Shown one piece after another: positions 10,995 through 22,234 of a stretch of 64,000 bases of DNA; the stretch's first letter is position 1; each line of letters begins with the position of its first letter. Source of the stretch: Tenrec ecaudatus (Eukaryota; Chordata; Mammalia; Afrosoricida; Tenrecidae); assembly GCF_050624435.1 (NCBI RefSeq), contig NC_134535.1, positions 73,528,494-73,592,493 of the forward strand. Direction: 5' to 3'. A model generated the notes under the pieces. The model was not told where the DNA came from. It ran no database searches and was given only the letters and a program-made list of their open reading frames with translations. The position numbers and the translations under genes were made by a program.

Positions 10995-12410
10995 TTTTTT
11001 TAATCACTTTATTAGGGGCTCATACAACTCTTAACACAATCCATACTTTTATCAATTGTGTAAAGCACATTTGTATATTCATTGCCCTCATCATTCTCAT
11101 TTTCCCCTCCCTCCCCGCTTCCCTCTCCCTCATGAATCTTTATAAACTATTATGTTGTCATATCTTGCCCTGTCCAACGTCTCCCTTCACCCAATTTTCT
11201 GTTGTCCATCCCCCAGGGAGGAGGTCACATGTAGATCCTTGTAATCGGTTCCCCCTTTCCACCCCATCCTCCCTTCACCCTCCTGGTATCCCACTCTCAC
11301 CACTGGTCCTGAAGGGATCATCCACCCTGGGTTTCCTGGGTTTCCAGTTCCTATCTGTACCAGTGTACATCCTCTGGTCTGGCCAGATTTGTAAGGTAAA
11401 ATTGGGGTCATAATAGTGGGGCAGGGGGGTGAGGAAGCATTTGGGAACTAGAGGAATGTTGTGTGTTTCATCATTGCTACCCTGCACCCTGACTGGCTCG
11501 TCTCCTCCCCGCGACTCTTCTGTAAGGGGATGTCCAGTTGCCTAGAGATGGGTCTTGGGTCCCCAATCTGCACTCCCCCTCATTCACAATGATTTGATTT
11601 TTTGTTCTTTGACCTGATCCCTTCAACACCTTGTGATCACGCAGGCTTGTGTGCTTCTTCCATGTGGGCTTTGTTGCTTCTGAGCTAGATGGCTGCTTGT
11701 TTACCTTCAAGCCTTGAAGATGCCAGATGCTATATTTTTTGATAGCTAGGCACCATCAGCTTTCTTCACCACATTTGCTTATGCACCCATTTGTCTTCAG
11801 CAATCATATCATGGAGGTGAGCACACATGATATGGCTTTTTGTTCTTTGATGCCTGATAACTGATCCCTTTGGTACCTTGTGATCACACAGGCTGCTGTG
11901 CTTCTTCCATGTGGGCTTTGTTGCTTCTGAGCTAGATGGCTGCCTGTATACCTTCAAGCTTTTAAGACCCCAGACACTATATCTTTTGATAGCTGGACAT
12001 CATCAGCTTTCTTCTCCATATTTGTTTATTCACCCGCTTTGTCCTCAGTGGTTATATCGGGAAGGTGAGCATGATAGAATGCCAATTTAATAGAAGAAAG
12101 TATTCTTGCATTGAGGGAGTACTTGAGTGGAGGTCCAATGTCCTTCTGGTACCTTAATACTAAATCTATAAATATATGCACATAAATCTATTTCCCCATC
12201 CTCATATATAAATATATTTGCATATGTACATGCCTTCATTTAGACCTCTATAAATGCCCCTTGCCTCCTAGCTCCTAGCTCTATTTCCTTTGACTTTCCT
12301 CTTGTCCCACATCATGCTCAGTCTTCATTTGGTTTTCAGTAATTCCTCTTAGTTACAGTACCCTTGATCACGTCCTACCATCCTCACCTGGATTCCTTAA
12401 ATAGGATTCA
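10995..12410 (-). mobile_element. L1 long 3' UTR
   Basis: From a T-rich start and ATCACTTTATTAGGGGCTCA the sequence follows the afrotherian L1 3' UTR. Landmarks are CCCAGGGAGGAGGTCACATG, CTTCCATGTGGGCTTTGTTG, GCACCATCAGCTTTCTTCAC and CATAAATCTATTTCCCCATC. A CCATGTGGGCTTTGTTGC block occurs twice (about 11,660 and 11,908), so part of the UTR is internally duplicated. The counterpart at 29,395-31,700 has one such block. Confidence 0.8.
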
Positions 12411-13532
12411 GTTCCTTAACTTATTTTTAATATGTTTAAGTAGGGTTTTATTGTTGTTGTTTTTACTTGTTTTGCTTGCTATAGATATGAATACCTCATA
12501 AAAATATATTTCAAGATAGAATTACCTGGATCTTTAAATCAAGTTCACATTTCATCTTGTATTGTCTAATTACCACTGAATATTTCATTTCCAACTCCTC
12601 TATTAATGGTAGGCCTAAGAATCTATCTCATTTCCATAACAATAAAATGCTACACCCCTTGACAAGGCTTTAAAATATTCTTAGAGAATGGAATCAAACT
12701 GACAACTGCCATTCAAAAGTCCCAGCGGGCAGTGACCGGGGAAAGAAGCTAAGAATTGTTGCACACTGTGAAGAACGTCATGAGCGCCACTGCATCGGAC
12801 ATGTAGAAGCTACTGGATTGCTGGATGTTTGGTTGCATATATTCTGAACAACAACAGTGATTTTCATTTTTGCCCAAAATTCTTAGAGAAAAGATGCCAG
12901 GATAGTGTGAAATACCGTCTATTCCTAGAGAAGAAAGGTTAGAGCTCACTGGCTTGATGAAAACTTGCCTGCCATCAAAAGGACTTTTAAAAACACACCT
13001 AAAGCCGTTTATCCTTTGCACTCGAGGTCCTTTGATTAATCTGATAGAGACAAGCATCCACATCCTTCTTTTGCTTTGGTTCAAGTGACCTGAATATGTG
13101 ATGCACTCAAGAGATGAATGAAGTGGTGTGTGTGTGTGTGTGTGTGTTAGCATCTCATTTGCGTATAAAAAGGAGGACAACTATTTTCCCAGCGTGTGTC
13201 AGAGATGTACGACTCTTAATGGCTCCTATCTAGGATTTAGTCATAATCAAATGTTTAAACTTCTCCTCCTCCAAACATCTGAGCCATAGTAAATTAATGA
13301 AAGAAAATGGTAATTGTTCGCTAGGGAAACAAAATAGAATGCCACATTAAGAAAGCATTGAAAATCCTGCTATCCATTATCTCCAACCTGCTTTAAGTTT
13401 TGGAGAAATAGGAACCCAGGAATTAAAGTTACATTACCATTGAACCAAGCGCATATCTGCCTCCTCCATGTTTAATTGTGTGATATGTGGATTAAGTGCA
13501 AACAAAACTGTTAAAAAATAAAATTGAATATA
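12411..13532. other. Unassigned sequence with a GT microsatellite
   Basis: A 143-codon minus-strand open frame at 12,749-13,180 is the longest here. It runs through the (GT)n tract, has no domain I recognise, and is not called as a gene. The rest is AT-rich without clear repeat signatures. Confidence 0.35.
13126..13148. repeat. (GT)n microsatellite
   Basis: About 11 GT units without interruption. Confidence 0.95.
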
Positions 13533-14091
13533 TGTAGTAGTTATATAATTTGGTGACAATTTGGGACTTGAGAGGATTCACAGTGAAGGGGTGGAGTCTA
13601 GTATGTCAATCAGGTCATAGCCAATGAGGCCTCTGTGTGGGCATGGCCTTCTCCTAAGGATTCTGGGAACTGCTATATTTCCCCCATGGAGGCTGGAGAC
13701 CCTCTCTGCTCACTCCCTTGGAAACTCTCTACTGACAAATCTCGCTCCCTGAGAGATGCTCTACTGAAAAGGCAGTGCCATGGGCACTGGAGGAGCCACA
13801 TGGAGACCCCTGCCAGCACAGAGATGCTTCTACCGCCACTGGATCCACAAGACTTTGCATCCACTGGTCTGTGATCTTCCTGCATTTGACATCATTGCAT
13901 GTGTTTCTTGAGTCTGAAGAGGAATTTATAGATTAGTATTTGACATATGGGCTAATAATCGGACTTATGGACTTCATCTGGACTGTGCTGGGGTGTTTTC
14001 TCAATATTAAACTGCTCTTGAATATAAAACTCTTTGTTATACACATGAGTATCCTATGAGTGTGTTTCTCTAGTCTAACCAGACTAACACA
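13533..14091 (+). mobile_element. Solo LTR (family A), 5-bp TSD with one mismatch
   Basis: This 559-bp element begins TGTAGTAGTTATATAATTTG and ends CCAGACTAACACA. Flanks are ATATA on the left and ATATG on the right, a 5-bp duplication with one change. The internal order of landmarks matches 3,263-3,837. No proviral interior is present. Confidence 0.8.
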
Positions 14092-14093
14092 AT

Positions 14094-14458
14094 ATGCATT
14101 ATAAAATACAAAAAAATAAGACATATAGAAACATATGGTCCAATGGACTACTAGGCCAAACAAACATCAGCCCCCATAACCTAGAGACCAGAAGAACTAG
14201 ATGGTGCCCTGCTAGCACTACCAATGGCTCTGGAAAGGTTCACATTAGATGGTCCTCAATACAGTCAGAGAACAATATGAAACGTAGTCCAAAATCATTT
14301 TTAAAAAGGCCAGGTTTAGAGGTCAGATAAAGACTGGTTCCCCCAAAACTCTGGCCTTAATCACCCTCAGGGCTGGAACTGAACTCACCCCTGTGTTAGA
14401 ATAATGGACCATTTCAGATCGAAGGGCAGAATTGACTCAAAGTCAGTGTAGGGGATTA
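14094..14458 (+). mobile_element. L1 3'-UTR internal fragment
   Basis: CATAACCTAGAGACCAGAAG, ACAGTCAGAGAACAATATGA and ACTCTGGCCTTAATCACCCT match the plus-strand L1 3' UTR segment also seen at 31,960-32,320. Both ends are truncated. Confidence 0.6.
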
Positions 14459-14515
14459 AGATATATATATATATATATATATATCTTATATATATATATC
14501 TGATATATATATACA
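14459..14515. repeat. (AT)n microsatellite, interrupted
   Basis: Three AT runs separated by CTTA and CTG interruptions. They lie between the L1 fragment and the start of an AfroSINE. Confidence 0.9.
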
Positions 14516-14653
14516 CCATACTCACTGTCATCAAGTGGATTCCAACTCATAGTAACCCTACAAGGCAGAATGAAACTGCCCTGTGAGTGTTCAAGACTGT
14601 AAATCTTTTTTTTAATCATTTTACTTGGGGCTCCTACAACTCTTATCACAATC

Positions 14654-14690
14654 TGTATTAGTCTGGGTAGACTAGAGAAACAAATCCATG

Positions 14691-14757
<67 letters not shown>

Positions 14758-15168
14758 TATATACAAGAGCAATTGAACATGGAGAAAACATCCCAGCCCA
14801 GTCCAGATCAAGTCCATAAGCCCGATATTGGCCCATATTTCCATTATCAATTGATAAAGTCCTCTTCAGACTCACGAAACACATGCAATGAAGCCAAATG
14901 CAGGACAATCACAAACCAGTGGGTAGAAAGTCTTTGGGTCCAGTGGTGTTGTAAGCATCTCAGCGCTGGCAGGGGTCTCTCTGTGGCTTCTCCGGCTTCC
15001 GAGGTCTGGTTGTGTCCGTGTGGCTTGTCTTCTGCAGTGTCTCCCAGGGAGTCGCAGAGAGAGGGGTTTCTTCTGCCTCCAAGGAGGAAGTCCCAGAATT
15101 CTCAGAATGCCATGCCCACAGAAGTCTCATTAGCTATATCCAGATTCACAGCCCAGACTCCACCCCTA
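14654..15168 (-). mobile_element. LTR (family A) with an expanded (TA)n tract
   Basis: It begins TGTATTAGTCTGGGTAGACT, the reverse complement of the LTR 3' end, and runs to the GACTCCACCCCTACA block, where the next L1 tail interrupts it. The segment that is a simple CATATATGAG stretch in other copies is here a (TA)n array at about 14,694-14,756. The remainder of the LTR beyond 15,168 is missing. Confidence 0.75.
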
Positions 15169-15174
15169 CACTCT

Positions 15175-15553
15175 TTTTTTCTTTTAATCATTTTATTAGG
15201 GGCTCATAGAGCTCTTATCACAGTCCATCCATCCATCCATTGTGTCAAGCACATTTGTACATTTGCTGACCTCATCATTCTCAAAACATTTGCTTTCCAC
15301 TTGAGCCCTTGGCATCAGCTCCTATTTTTCCCCTCCCTCCCCCCTCATGAACCCTTGATAACATATAAATTATTATTTTGTCGTATCTTACACTGTCCTA
15401 CGTCCCCCTTCACCCACTTTTCTGTTGTCCATCCTCCAGGGAGGAGGTCACATGCAGATCCTTGTAATCTGTTCCCCCTTTCCACCCCACTCTCCCTCCA
15501 CCCTCCCGGTATCGCCACTCTCGGCACTGGTCCTGGAGGGATCATCGTCTGCA
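15175..15553 (-). mobile_element. L1 3' end inserted next to the LTR
   Basis: TTTAATCATTTTATTAGGGG starts a typical L1 tail in reverse orientation. It extends through CCATCCTCCAGGGAGGAGGT into 3' UTR sequence and then meets the AfroSINE remainder at about 15,556. A separate short copy of the same tail at 14,604-14,653 lies on the other side of the LTR, so two L1 ends contributed. Confidence 0.75.
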
Positions 15554-15689
15554 TTCCCTATGAAGACTAACTCTTCACGGGAGTAGAAAGCCTCATCTTT
15601 CTCCCACGCAGCTGTGGGTGGTTTCAAACTGCTAGCAGGCCAGCTGAGTAATCCACTCTGCAGACAGAAGCAGGAAACAGGGAGGATGC

Positions 15690-16793
15690 GCTGCACACAG
15701 TACGTGGAGCGGACGGCAATGGGCGACTTGAAACAAAATGCGCATGACCTGTCCCACATAAGACGAATGAGCTGCCCTGCAAATATTCCCCTAATCGACA
15801 AGGACAAGTCCATGCCAGAGGAAAGAACTAACCTGAGCTAATAATAACTTCAGGGAGCCATGTCTTTTCTCACAGCCTCAGTTTGTTTTCGTCTGAGAAA
15901 AAAAAAAAAAAACAAGATGGTAATCTCACCTCTCTCTTAGAGTTGCCCTGAGACCAGAATCAAATGCAACACGTAAAGGGCCAAGCCCACCCAACACAAG
16001 TAACCCCACTCTAAATGCCCTGTCCCTGTCATACAGGTAGTACGGTGGAGAGAATGAAATTGTCCTCAGTTTGATGGGCAACACACTCAGTTGCCAATCA
16101 AAAGGTGAGAGAGGGCAGCTGGAGGTAGCTCAGAAGAAAGGTCTGGGGCTCTCCTTTAACTCAGTCGCTGAAAACCCCCTGGAGCTCCGCTCTCCTCTGA
16201 CGCACACCTGGGCTCTTCATGAGTCACCTTCATGAGTCAACTCGGCCACAGCTGGTTTGACTTGAATTTGGTTCCCAGCGCCCTGATGTGGGGACATTTG
16301 AGGGCAGAGTTGTAGTATGTGACACTCTATTCGCTGGTTCTGAAGCTGAGTCAATCCAGCTCAACTGAGATTTTTACTTTCTTGTGGTGGTAAACCGTCG
16401 CCCACTGCTGGTTTTCTTCATCAGACTTATAAAGGTCACGTACAGGCCTCACACCAAGCAGCAAAGAGCCCAGCCGGGAGCGCACACTGGAATTGTAGCC
16501 CGGTGCTGCCCGATGCGGGCAAAGAAAGAGCCATCGAGGGCCTGGCGCAGTGCTGAGTAGCGCCCCACACCTGCACTTAGCGTCTCGCAGGCTTCTGGAG
16601 CAGTCGATGGGTGAGTTGATTCAAATAAGTATTTAAATAAATCTGAAGTTGCACAAAGCTTTGCAAAAAGGTTTGGGCCTTTTGGGACACAAAACTTATC
16701 AGTGACGCGTTAGTGCCCTCTGCTGTTTGCTAGGTCTTCCAACAGGCAAATTAGCCCACACAGGGGTTTTGGTCCTTTACCTGGGTTTGGAGT
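15690..16793. other. Unassigned, partly CpG-enriched (16,440-16,620)
   Basis: Mostly unique sequence. The interval 16,440-16,620 carries more CpG and GC than its neighbours and CTGGAATTGTAGCCCGG-type sequence, but no open frame or splice context supports an exon. Confidence 0.35.
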
Positions 16794-16812
16794 TGCTTGT
16801 TTGTTTGTTTGT

Positions 16813-16874
<62 letters not shown>

Positions 16875-16875
16875 T
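16794..16875. repeat. (TTGT)n(TTGC)n tetranucleotide tract
   Basis: About four TTGT units followed by a long uninterrupted run of TTGC units, ending at CTTTAAAAACC. Open frames on both strands translate the tract into periodic ACLL- or ASKQ-type repeats and are artefacts. Confidence 0.95.
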
Positions 16876-18004
16876 AAAAACCACTGAAGTGTTTGGGTTT
16901 TGGTGTTTGAACACATAAATGAATAAGATTGTATTATTACGGTAAGAAGAAAGCACAGGATTGCTTAAAATCTCCTGTGTTCTTTGTTATCTCTTGTGTT
17001 CTAACCCTTACCCCAAAGAGGTTTCTTGATTTAAAAACGACTGGAGATTAACTATTGAGTTGCAATTGTGAAACTATATATAATGTTCTTTAATCTGTAA
17101 AATATTTCACAAAAGATTATTTATGCAGACAGTCTGCGAAGAGGCGCTGTAACTTCCCATTGCATTTGTTACAGACACATTTGCTCTTCATTTTACACAG
17201 CCTGCTTAGAGGTTGGTCAGGTTTAAAGAATAAAACTATGTACCATGCAACCATTGTCTGGGGCATACTTGTGTAGGGTTTTTCTAATTATTTATCTGGA
17301 ATAAGTAGGCATCTCGTAGTTTATCTATCTGCCAACACTACCCACTTCCATGGATGTTCTAAGTCTCATCATTGAAATGATTTCTCTTATGGAGTTTCAG
17401 GGTTGGCCATAACAAAATAATGAATAAAACCGAGACATCGCCCACACGGTTTTCGATTTCTTCTTTCACATTTTGTGACAGACTGAATCGGTTTTCATGG
17501 GTCAAAGCTTAAAAGAGGGAAATTGAATTAGCAGGGTCAGCTAGGCATGAGATTAAATACAAGTACATTTGTTCTTAACAGAAAAGTTAGCTAATTAGTG
17601 GGTAGATTGAAGGGAAAATGTTGTGAGTCCATGTACTTCTTTTATGCAACAACAAAGATCCTCTATAAGAAGTGTTTTGTTTTGTTTTGTTTCAAGAATG
17701 ATAAATTTAAAAGTAAGGGCAGCTACCTGCACCATTACGTAAGGCCTTGAGCTCAAGGTTGCACGGCAGAATCACCTGTTGAGGTTCTACAACAAACTCA
17801 AGGACAGCCACGCCCTACCGGCAGCCCAATTCAATCAAAATCTCTCATTCTGAGGCTTCAAGGACGCCAGTGGCTTAAAAGTGAACCCAGGCAACTTAAT
17901 ATGTGGCCAGGTGGCAAGCCATTGTCCTCAGACCGCCAGGTTCCTGGGGAACGCGTCTCATCTTCGGTGTGCATGCAAATCAAAGTAGACTGGTTTTGTG
18001 AACC
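16876..18004. other. Unassigned AT-rich sequence
   Basis: No gene or clear repeat recognised. A short (GTTTT)n run occurs near 17,672-17,692. Confidence 0.4.
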
Positions 18005-18150
18005 CAGGCATTTCTGGGTGTTGGACAGTTCAAACAAGGTCGCAGTCCAAACCCACCAGCCGCTCTGCTCCCCTCAAGATGTACAATCTAGGACGCCCCC
18101 TGTGGGGCTGCTATGATTCACAATCCAATCAATGGCAGTGGGTGAGTGGG
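18005..18150 (+). repeat. Degenerate AfroSINE
   Basis: It shows TTGGACAGTTCAAACAAGGT, TCCAAACCCACCAGCCGCTC, a shortened middle and an AATCAATGGCAGTGGGTGAG end, in sense orientation. Divergence is high. Confidence 0.5.
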
Positions 18151-18159
18151 GATATTTCT

Positions 18160-19921
18160 CACCGCTGCCGGCTGATACCAGTGGAGTTAAGTCAAGAGCC
18201 ATGTGTTGAGGAGCAAGACTTTATAGAAGGCCAAAATAAAAATGATTATAATAGGCCATTTGTTTCAATAGGCGATTGCAAGTACATGCCTGTCTAAGTT
18301 GGAAAATATACATTATTCAGCCACATGATTATAATGGTAACTGCCATTGACTGAATGAATGCTTTCGTGGTACACGCCTCACTTTGGGGGATGTGCTTCT
18401 GAAACTCAGTCACTGGAGACTCTACAGCTCCCAAAGGTCCTGTCCACGATCAACCACAGAGACAGTGCAGGACAGCGCAGCATTTCCTTCCGCTTGCTTG
18501 TGACCACCATGTGTCTGGGAGCAACTCACAGCCACCGCCATAGAAATGAGGAACCGGGGGAGAGAGAGAACAAACTGCCTGACCAGTTCTGCAGTGGGCT
18601 GCCGTCCTTCTTCTACCCTTCTCTCTCAGGGTCCCTCCCGGACAAAATGAAGTTTATATTGGATCCCTGGCTACCCTTTCAGAGATGTGCCTTAGATCAT
18701 TTTATATGCAGCAGCTCCCGTACGCAGGCATTGAACTCATGCAAGTTTAGATTATATTCAAATTGAGGTCAGAGTTCATTTTCACCCGACCTTTTTTAAC
18801 CATCATGGTCTGGTGGAGCTGGAAGCGGCAATATGCAGACGGTGCAGCCGGGTGACACTGTTCAAATCTACCCTCGACGCTGTAATTGGTAAATCTCCCC
18901 ATGTGTTTTTGAAAAATTAATCAAGACAGGTTTGGTGAACCTTTGCTGTGAGAGTCTCTTTAGGACAAACGACTTTGTTCCCACTGTATTGTCATAAGGA
19001 AACTCCAGCTGCAAATCCCAAGGTGACCCATTTATCTCACTTGGGTGGAAAATAATGACTTTTTAAGCACTGCAAATAATTCTGCTGGTTTAAAATCAAC
19101 TTGGTTAATACAATTAAATGCAACTATTTGATCTTTCAGGCCCAAAACCCATCATATAACTCATATGTTAACATTTTAATGTGGACACAGCCGCCCAAAT
19201 CTCCCCATACAGCCAACGTAATCTTCCGATGGAGAGGTGTTGAGACCGAGCTGACCCAACTAGTTCATAGTGTCCTTTGAACTCTCTCCAGAATGAGTCA
19301 CCAGAAGTGCCAAGAAAGTGTTTCTGCCTTAAACACTCATCTTTGGCCTCGAAGTCAATGGCCTTATGAGGTCTTGTGCACATCCTCACCAGAGAGGACC
19401 ATTGCGACGTGCGCATCGAATTCCACTGGGTGCCTACGCTTCGCACCTCGATCCCTTTCAAAGTCACAGGACCTCTTGGACACTGTATGGCCAACCTCAA
19501 AGACACATATTAAGTCCCCATATCACTCAGTGAGATTTAGCACTGAGAACACCTCCTCTTGTCTGGAAATTCTTTTCTGTTAACCTTAGCACGTTTCTTT
19601 TGGTCTCTTAAATGAAATGCTCTCAATCTCCTTCTGCTACAACAAACTCTTAAATGCTCTTTTGTCTTAGTGTCTAATCCTTGACTTTCTTCCCTTCCCA
19701 TTCTGTTTATTCTCTCTTTTACTTTATGACTTCAACTCCCACCCACAAGATAGAGCGAAAACTCATGTACAGCTTCACGCCTGGTCTCTCCTCCAAGCCT
19801 CAGATTCACATCAACCAATAGGGCTGCTGCTAGCCATGTGTGGATATTTAACTTTGAATTAAATAAAGTTTCAAATTTCATTCCTCATTCACATATTTCA
19901 TTACTCAATAACCACATGTGG
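18160..19921. other. Unassigned sequence
   Basis: Two longer open frames, plus 18,359-18,766 (135 codons) and minus 19,168-19,506 (112 codons), have no domain I can name. I see no splice or poly(A) support, and I leave both uncalled. Confidence 0.35.
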
Positions 19922-20431
19922 TATGTTAGTCCAGGTTGACTAGAGAAACAAATTTATAGCCACTCATATGTGTATAAGAAAGAGCTTTATAGACAGAGTA
20001 ATTGTATATTAAGAAAACATCCCAGCCCAGTCCAGATCAAGTCCATAAGTCCGATATTAGCCCATTTGTCTGACACCAGTTTGTCAATTCCTCTTCAGAC
20101 TCACAAAACACATGCAATGACGCCAAATGGAGGAAGATCACAGCCAGTGAGTGGGAAGTCTTGTAGATCCATGACAGTGGAAGCATCTCAGTGCTGGCAG
20201 GCATCTCCACGTGGCTCTCCCAGCTCCAGGGCTCTAGCATAGCTCCATGTGTCTTGTCAACAGGAAGACCAAGCAGAGAGTCTATGTGTCCCACCTACCG
20301 GGAGCAAGAAAGGAATTCCCAGAATCCTTAGGAGAAGGCCATGCCCACACAGAGACTTCATTGGCTATGACCTGATTCACAGGCTAGACTCCACCCCTTC
20401 ACAAGTTGATAGATTATATAACTGCCACTTG
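19922..20431 (-). mobile_element. LTR (family A), reverse orientation
   Basis: It starts TATGTTAGTCCAGGTTGACT and carries TTAAGAAAACATCCCAGCCC and ACACATGCAATGACGCCAAA. It runs to GACTCCACCCCTTCACAAG and a degenerate ACTGCCACT end. The terminal dinucleotides are mutated and no clean duplication remains. Confidence 0.7.
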
Positions 20432-20519
20432 GCTAGTTTCCTGACCACATAGTTTAGATGAAAAATATTTTCATCATCATAGAAAAAAAATTTTAAGATC
20501 ATTTTACCAAATAAAATTA

Positions 20520-21050
20520 TTTTTAAGAGAACATTTTATTGGGGGCTCTTACACAGCTCTTATAATAATCCATATATCAATTGTATCAAGTATATTTGTA
20601 CATGTTGCCATCATTTTCTAAACATTTACATTCTATTTGAGCCCTTGGTATCAGCTCTTCTTTTTACCCTCCCTTCCCCCTCCCACCCTGTGACCCCTTA
20701 ATAAATTATTATCATTATATTATTTTCATATCTTACACTGACCTTTGTCTCCCTTCCCCCATCCCCTGCGGTTTCTTCCCCGCTCCTTTCCCCACCTTCC
20801 CCTTACTCTCCTGGTATCGCTACTCCCCTTTCTGTTCCTGAGGGGTTTATCTGACCTGGATGCCATGTATCCTGAGCTCTTATCTGTAGCTGTGTGCAAG
20901 CTCCGGCCTAGCCCACAGTGAAAGTCGGGATTGGGGTCATGATAGTGGGGGGTGAAGAAGCTTCAAGGAACCAGAAGAATATTGTGTGTTTCATTGGTGC
21001 TATACTTCACCCTAGCTGACTTGTCCCTTCCTTGTAATCCTTCAACACAG
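20520..21050 (-). mobile_element. L1 3' UTR and tail
   Basis: ACATTTTATTGGGGGCTCTT begins the reversed L1 tail. ATCAATTGTATCAAGTATAT, TTGAGCCCTTGGTATCAGCT and a CCTGGTATCGC block follow. Confidence 0.75.
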
Positions 21051-21099
21051 AAATTTTTATGGGGCAATGCCATATTTAGGAGAGGGTAAAAAAATGTTT

Positions 21100-21262
21100 A
21101 ACCAATCCCACTGCCACAGAGTCCATTCTGATTCTTAGTGACCCTGTATGGGACTTCTGAGGCAGGAGCGGCTAATCTCATCTTTCTCCCAACGAACAGC
21201 TGATGATTTGAACTGCCAGCTTTGCGGTTAACTTTCCAATGCTTACCCAGGTCCTTAAGATA
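21100..21262 (-). repeat. AfroSINE
   Basis: The copy runs from CAATCCCACTGCCACAGAGT through GACCCTGTATGGGACTTCTG, CTAATCTCATCTTTCTCCCA and TTTGAACTGCCAGCTTTGCG to the tRNA-like head at CCAATGCTTACCCAGG. Divergence is moderate. Confidence 0.75.
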
Positions 21263-21282
21263 ATAATAGCTAATACTTCCAT

Positions 21283-21620
21283 GTTGTTGTTAACTGCCCT
21301 TGGGACAGCCCCTGACTCATGATGACTCTGCACAATGGACTGAAACACTGCCCAGTCCTACACCATCCCTATTACTGGTTGCAAATCAGACCATTGTGAT
21401 CCATACCATTTTCAAATGCACATAGCCAGGCCTTTCTTCCTCATCTGCCTTGGTCTGGAAGCTGCTGTCTGCTGAAACCTGTTTAGCATCATAGCAATAT
21501 AAAAGCCTCCACTCACAGATGGGTGGTGGGTACACATGAAGTACATTGGTTTGGCACTGAATCTAGGTCTTACACACAGAAATCATGAATTCTACCACTA
21601 AACCACCACCGCCCCCAATA
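21283..21620 (-). repeat. tRNA-Gly-headed, RTE-tailed SINE
   Basis: The right end, GAATTCTACCACTAAACCAC followed by CACCGCCCC, reverse-complements to a sequence close to the first part of tRNA-Gly (GGTGGTTTAGTGGTAGAATTC-type, including the A box). The left end, GTTGTTGTTAACTGCCCTTG and onward, resembles the RTE/BovB 3' end. A tRNA head joined to an RTE tail is a common SINE design and explains mobilisation by the BovB-type LINE. Confidence 0.65.
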
Positions 21621-21624
21621 CTTA

Positions 21625-21830
21625 TGTAGCACTTACTCTGGGCCAGCACTTTCTGTGCTGTTTATTTATATAGCTCTTTCACAATCCTCACAACTAACTC
21701 CTGAGTCAGAACTATTATTGTCCTATCCGTTTTTAAATGAGGAAACTGAGGCACAGTGGGCAAGCAAGGGGACATGCTCCTAACCAGTATAATAAACTGC
21801 CTAGGTATTTAAAGTTTCATTATCCCCAGC
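21625..21830 (-). repeat. MIR element
   Basis: TGTAGCACTTACTCTGGGCC, TTTCACAATCCTCACAACTA and AATGAGGAAACTGAGGCACA are the core of a mammalian-wide MIR in reverse orientation. Confidence 0.8.
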
Positions 21831-22234
21831 TCTCTAACTGGTGTCTTACAGACAGACACAGAAACTGATTCTCCATCTTTCACTATATCTTCCACCTGCC
21901 TCACCCGTAAACTACCCCTCTGGTACTCCTTGTCCCAGTTAATGCACTATCAAACACCTCAGCTAGGAACATCACAGTTCCCTCAGCTCTCTTTCTGGCT
22001 ACTGTGTTGATACTGCCACACACTCTGATCAAGGAAATTTCAAAGTTATTTGTCCAGAAGACAATTCTGGTGAAATTATTCAACATCTATGGGGTGGAAG
22101 AAAGGAAACTTGGATCCAATGAGTTGTTAACAAGCTGTGGGCGGTTTTATAATATTGTTGCCCCATGCATCCATGCCCCTCTGCCACTGTAACAAATGAC
22201 CACACACAATGCAAATATGGCTTGACGGATAGCA

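Larger units (their letters stand above)
14518..15645 (-). repeat. AfroSINE split by about 950 bp of later insertions
   Basis: The left half, 14,518-14,600, carries CACTGTCATCAAGTGGATTC and TTCAAGACTGTAAATCTT. The right half, 15,556-15,645, resumes at GAAGACTAACTCTTCACGGG, AGCCTCATCTTTCTCCCACG and GTTTCAAACTGC. AAGACTGTAAATCTT and AAGACTAACTCTT at the two break points look like a decayed target-site duplication. The insertion consists of L1 3' end, a reverse LTR and another L1 3' end. Confidence 0.75.

Noticed and set aside
12749-13180. 143-codon minus-strand frame as a gene
   Set aside because: It starts near and includes the (GT)n tract as a His-Thr repeat and shows no domain, signal or splice context.
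14752-15570. Longest open frame in the window (272 codons, plus strand)
   Set aside because: It runs through a reversed LTR and a reversed L1 3' UTR. The translation has no domain and changes character at the repeat junction.
16710-16918. Open frames with periodic ASKQ or ACLL repeats
   Set aside because: They are translations of the (TTGC)n microsatellite.
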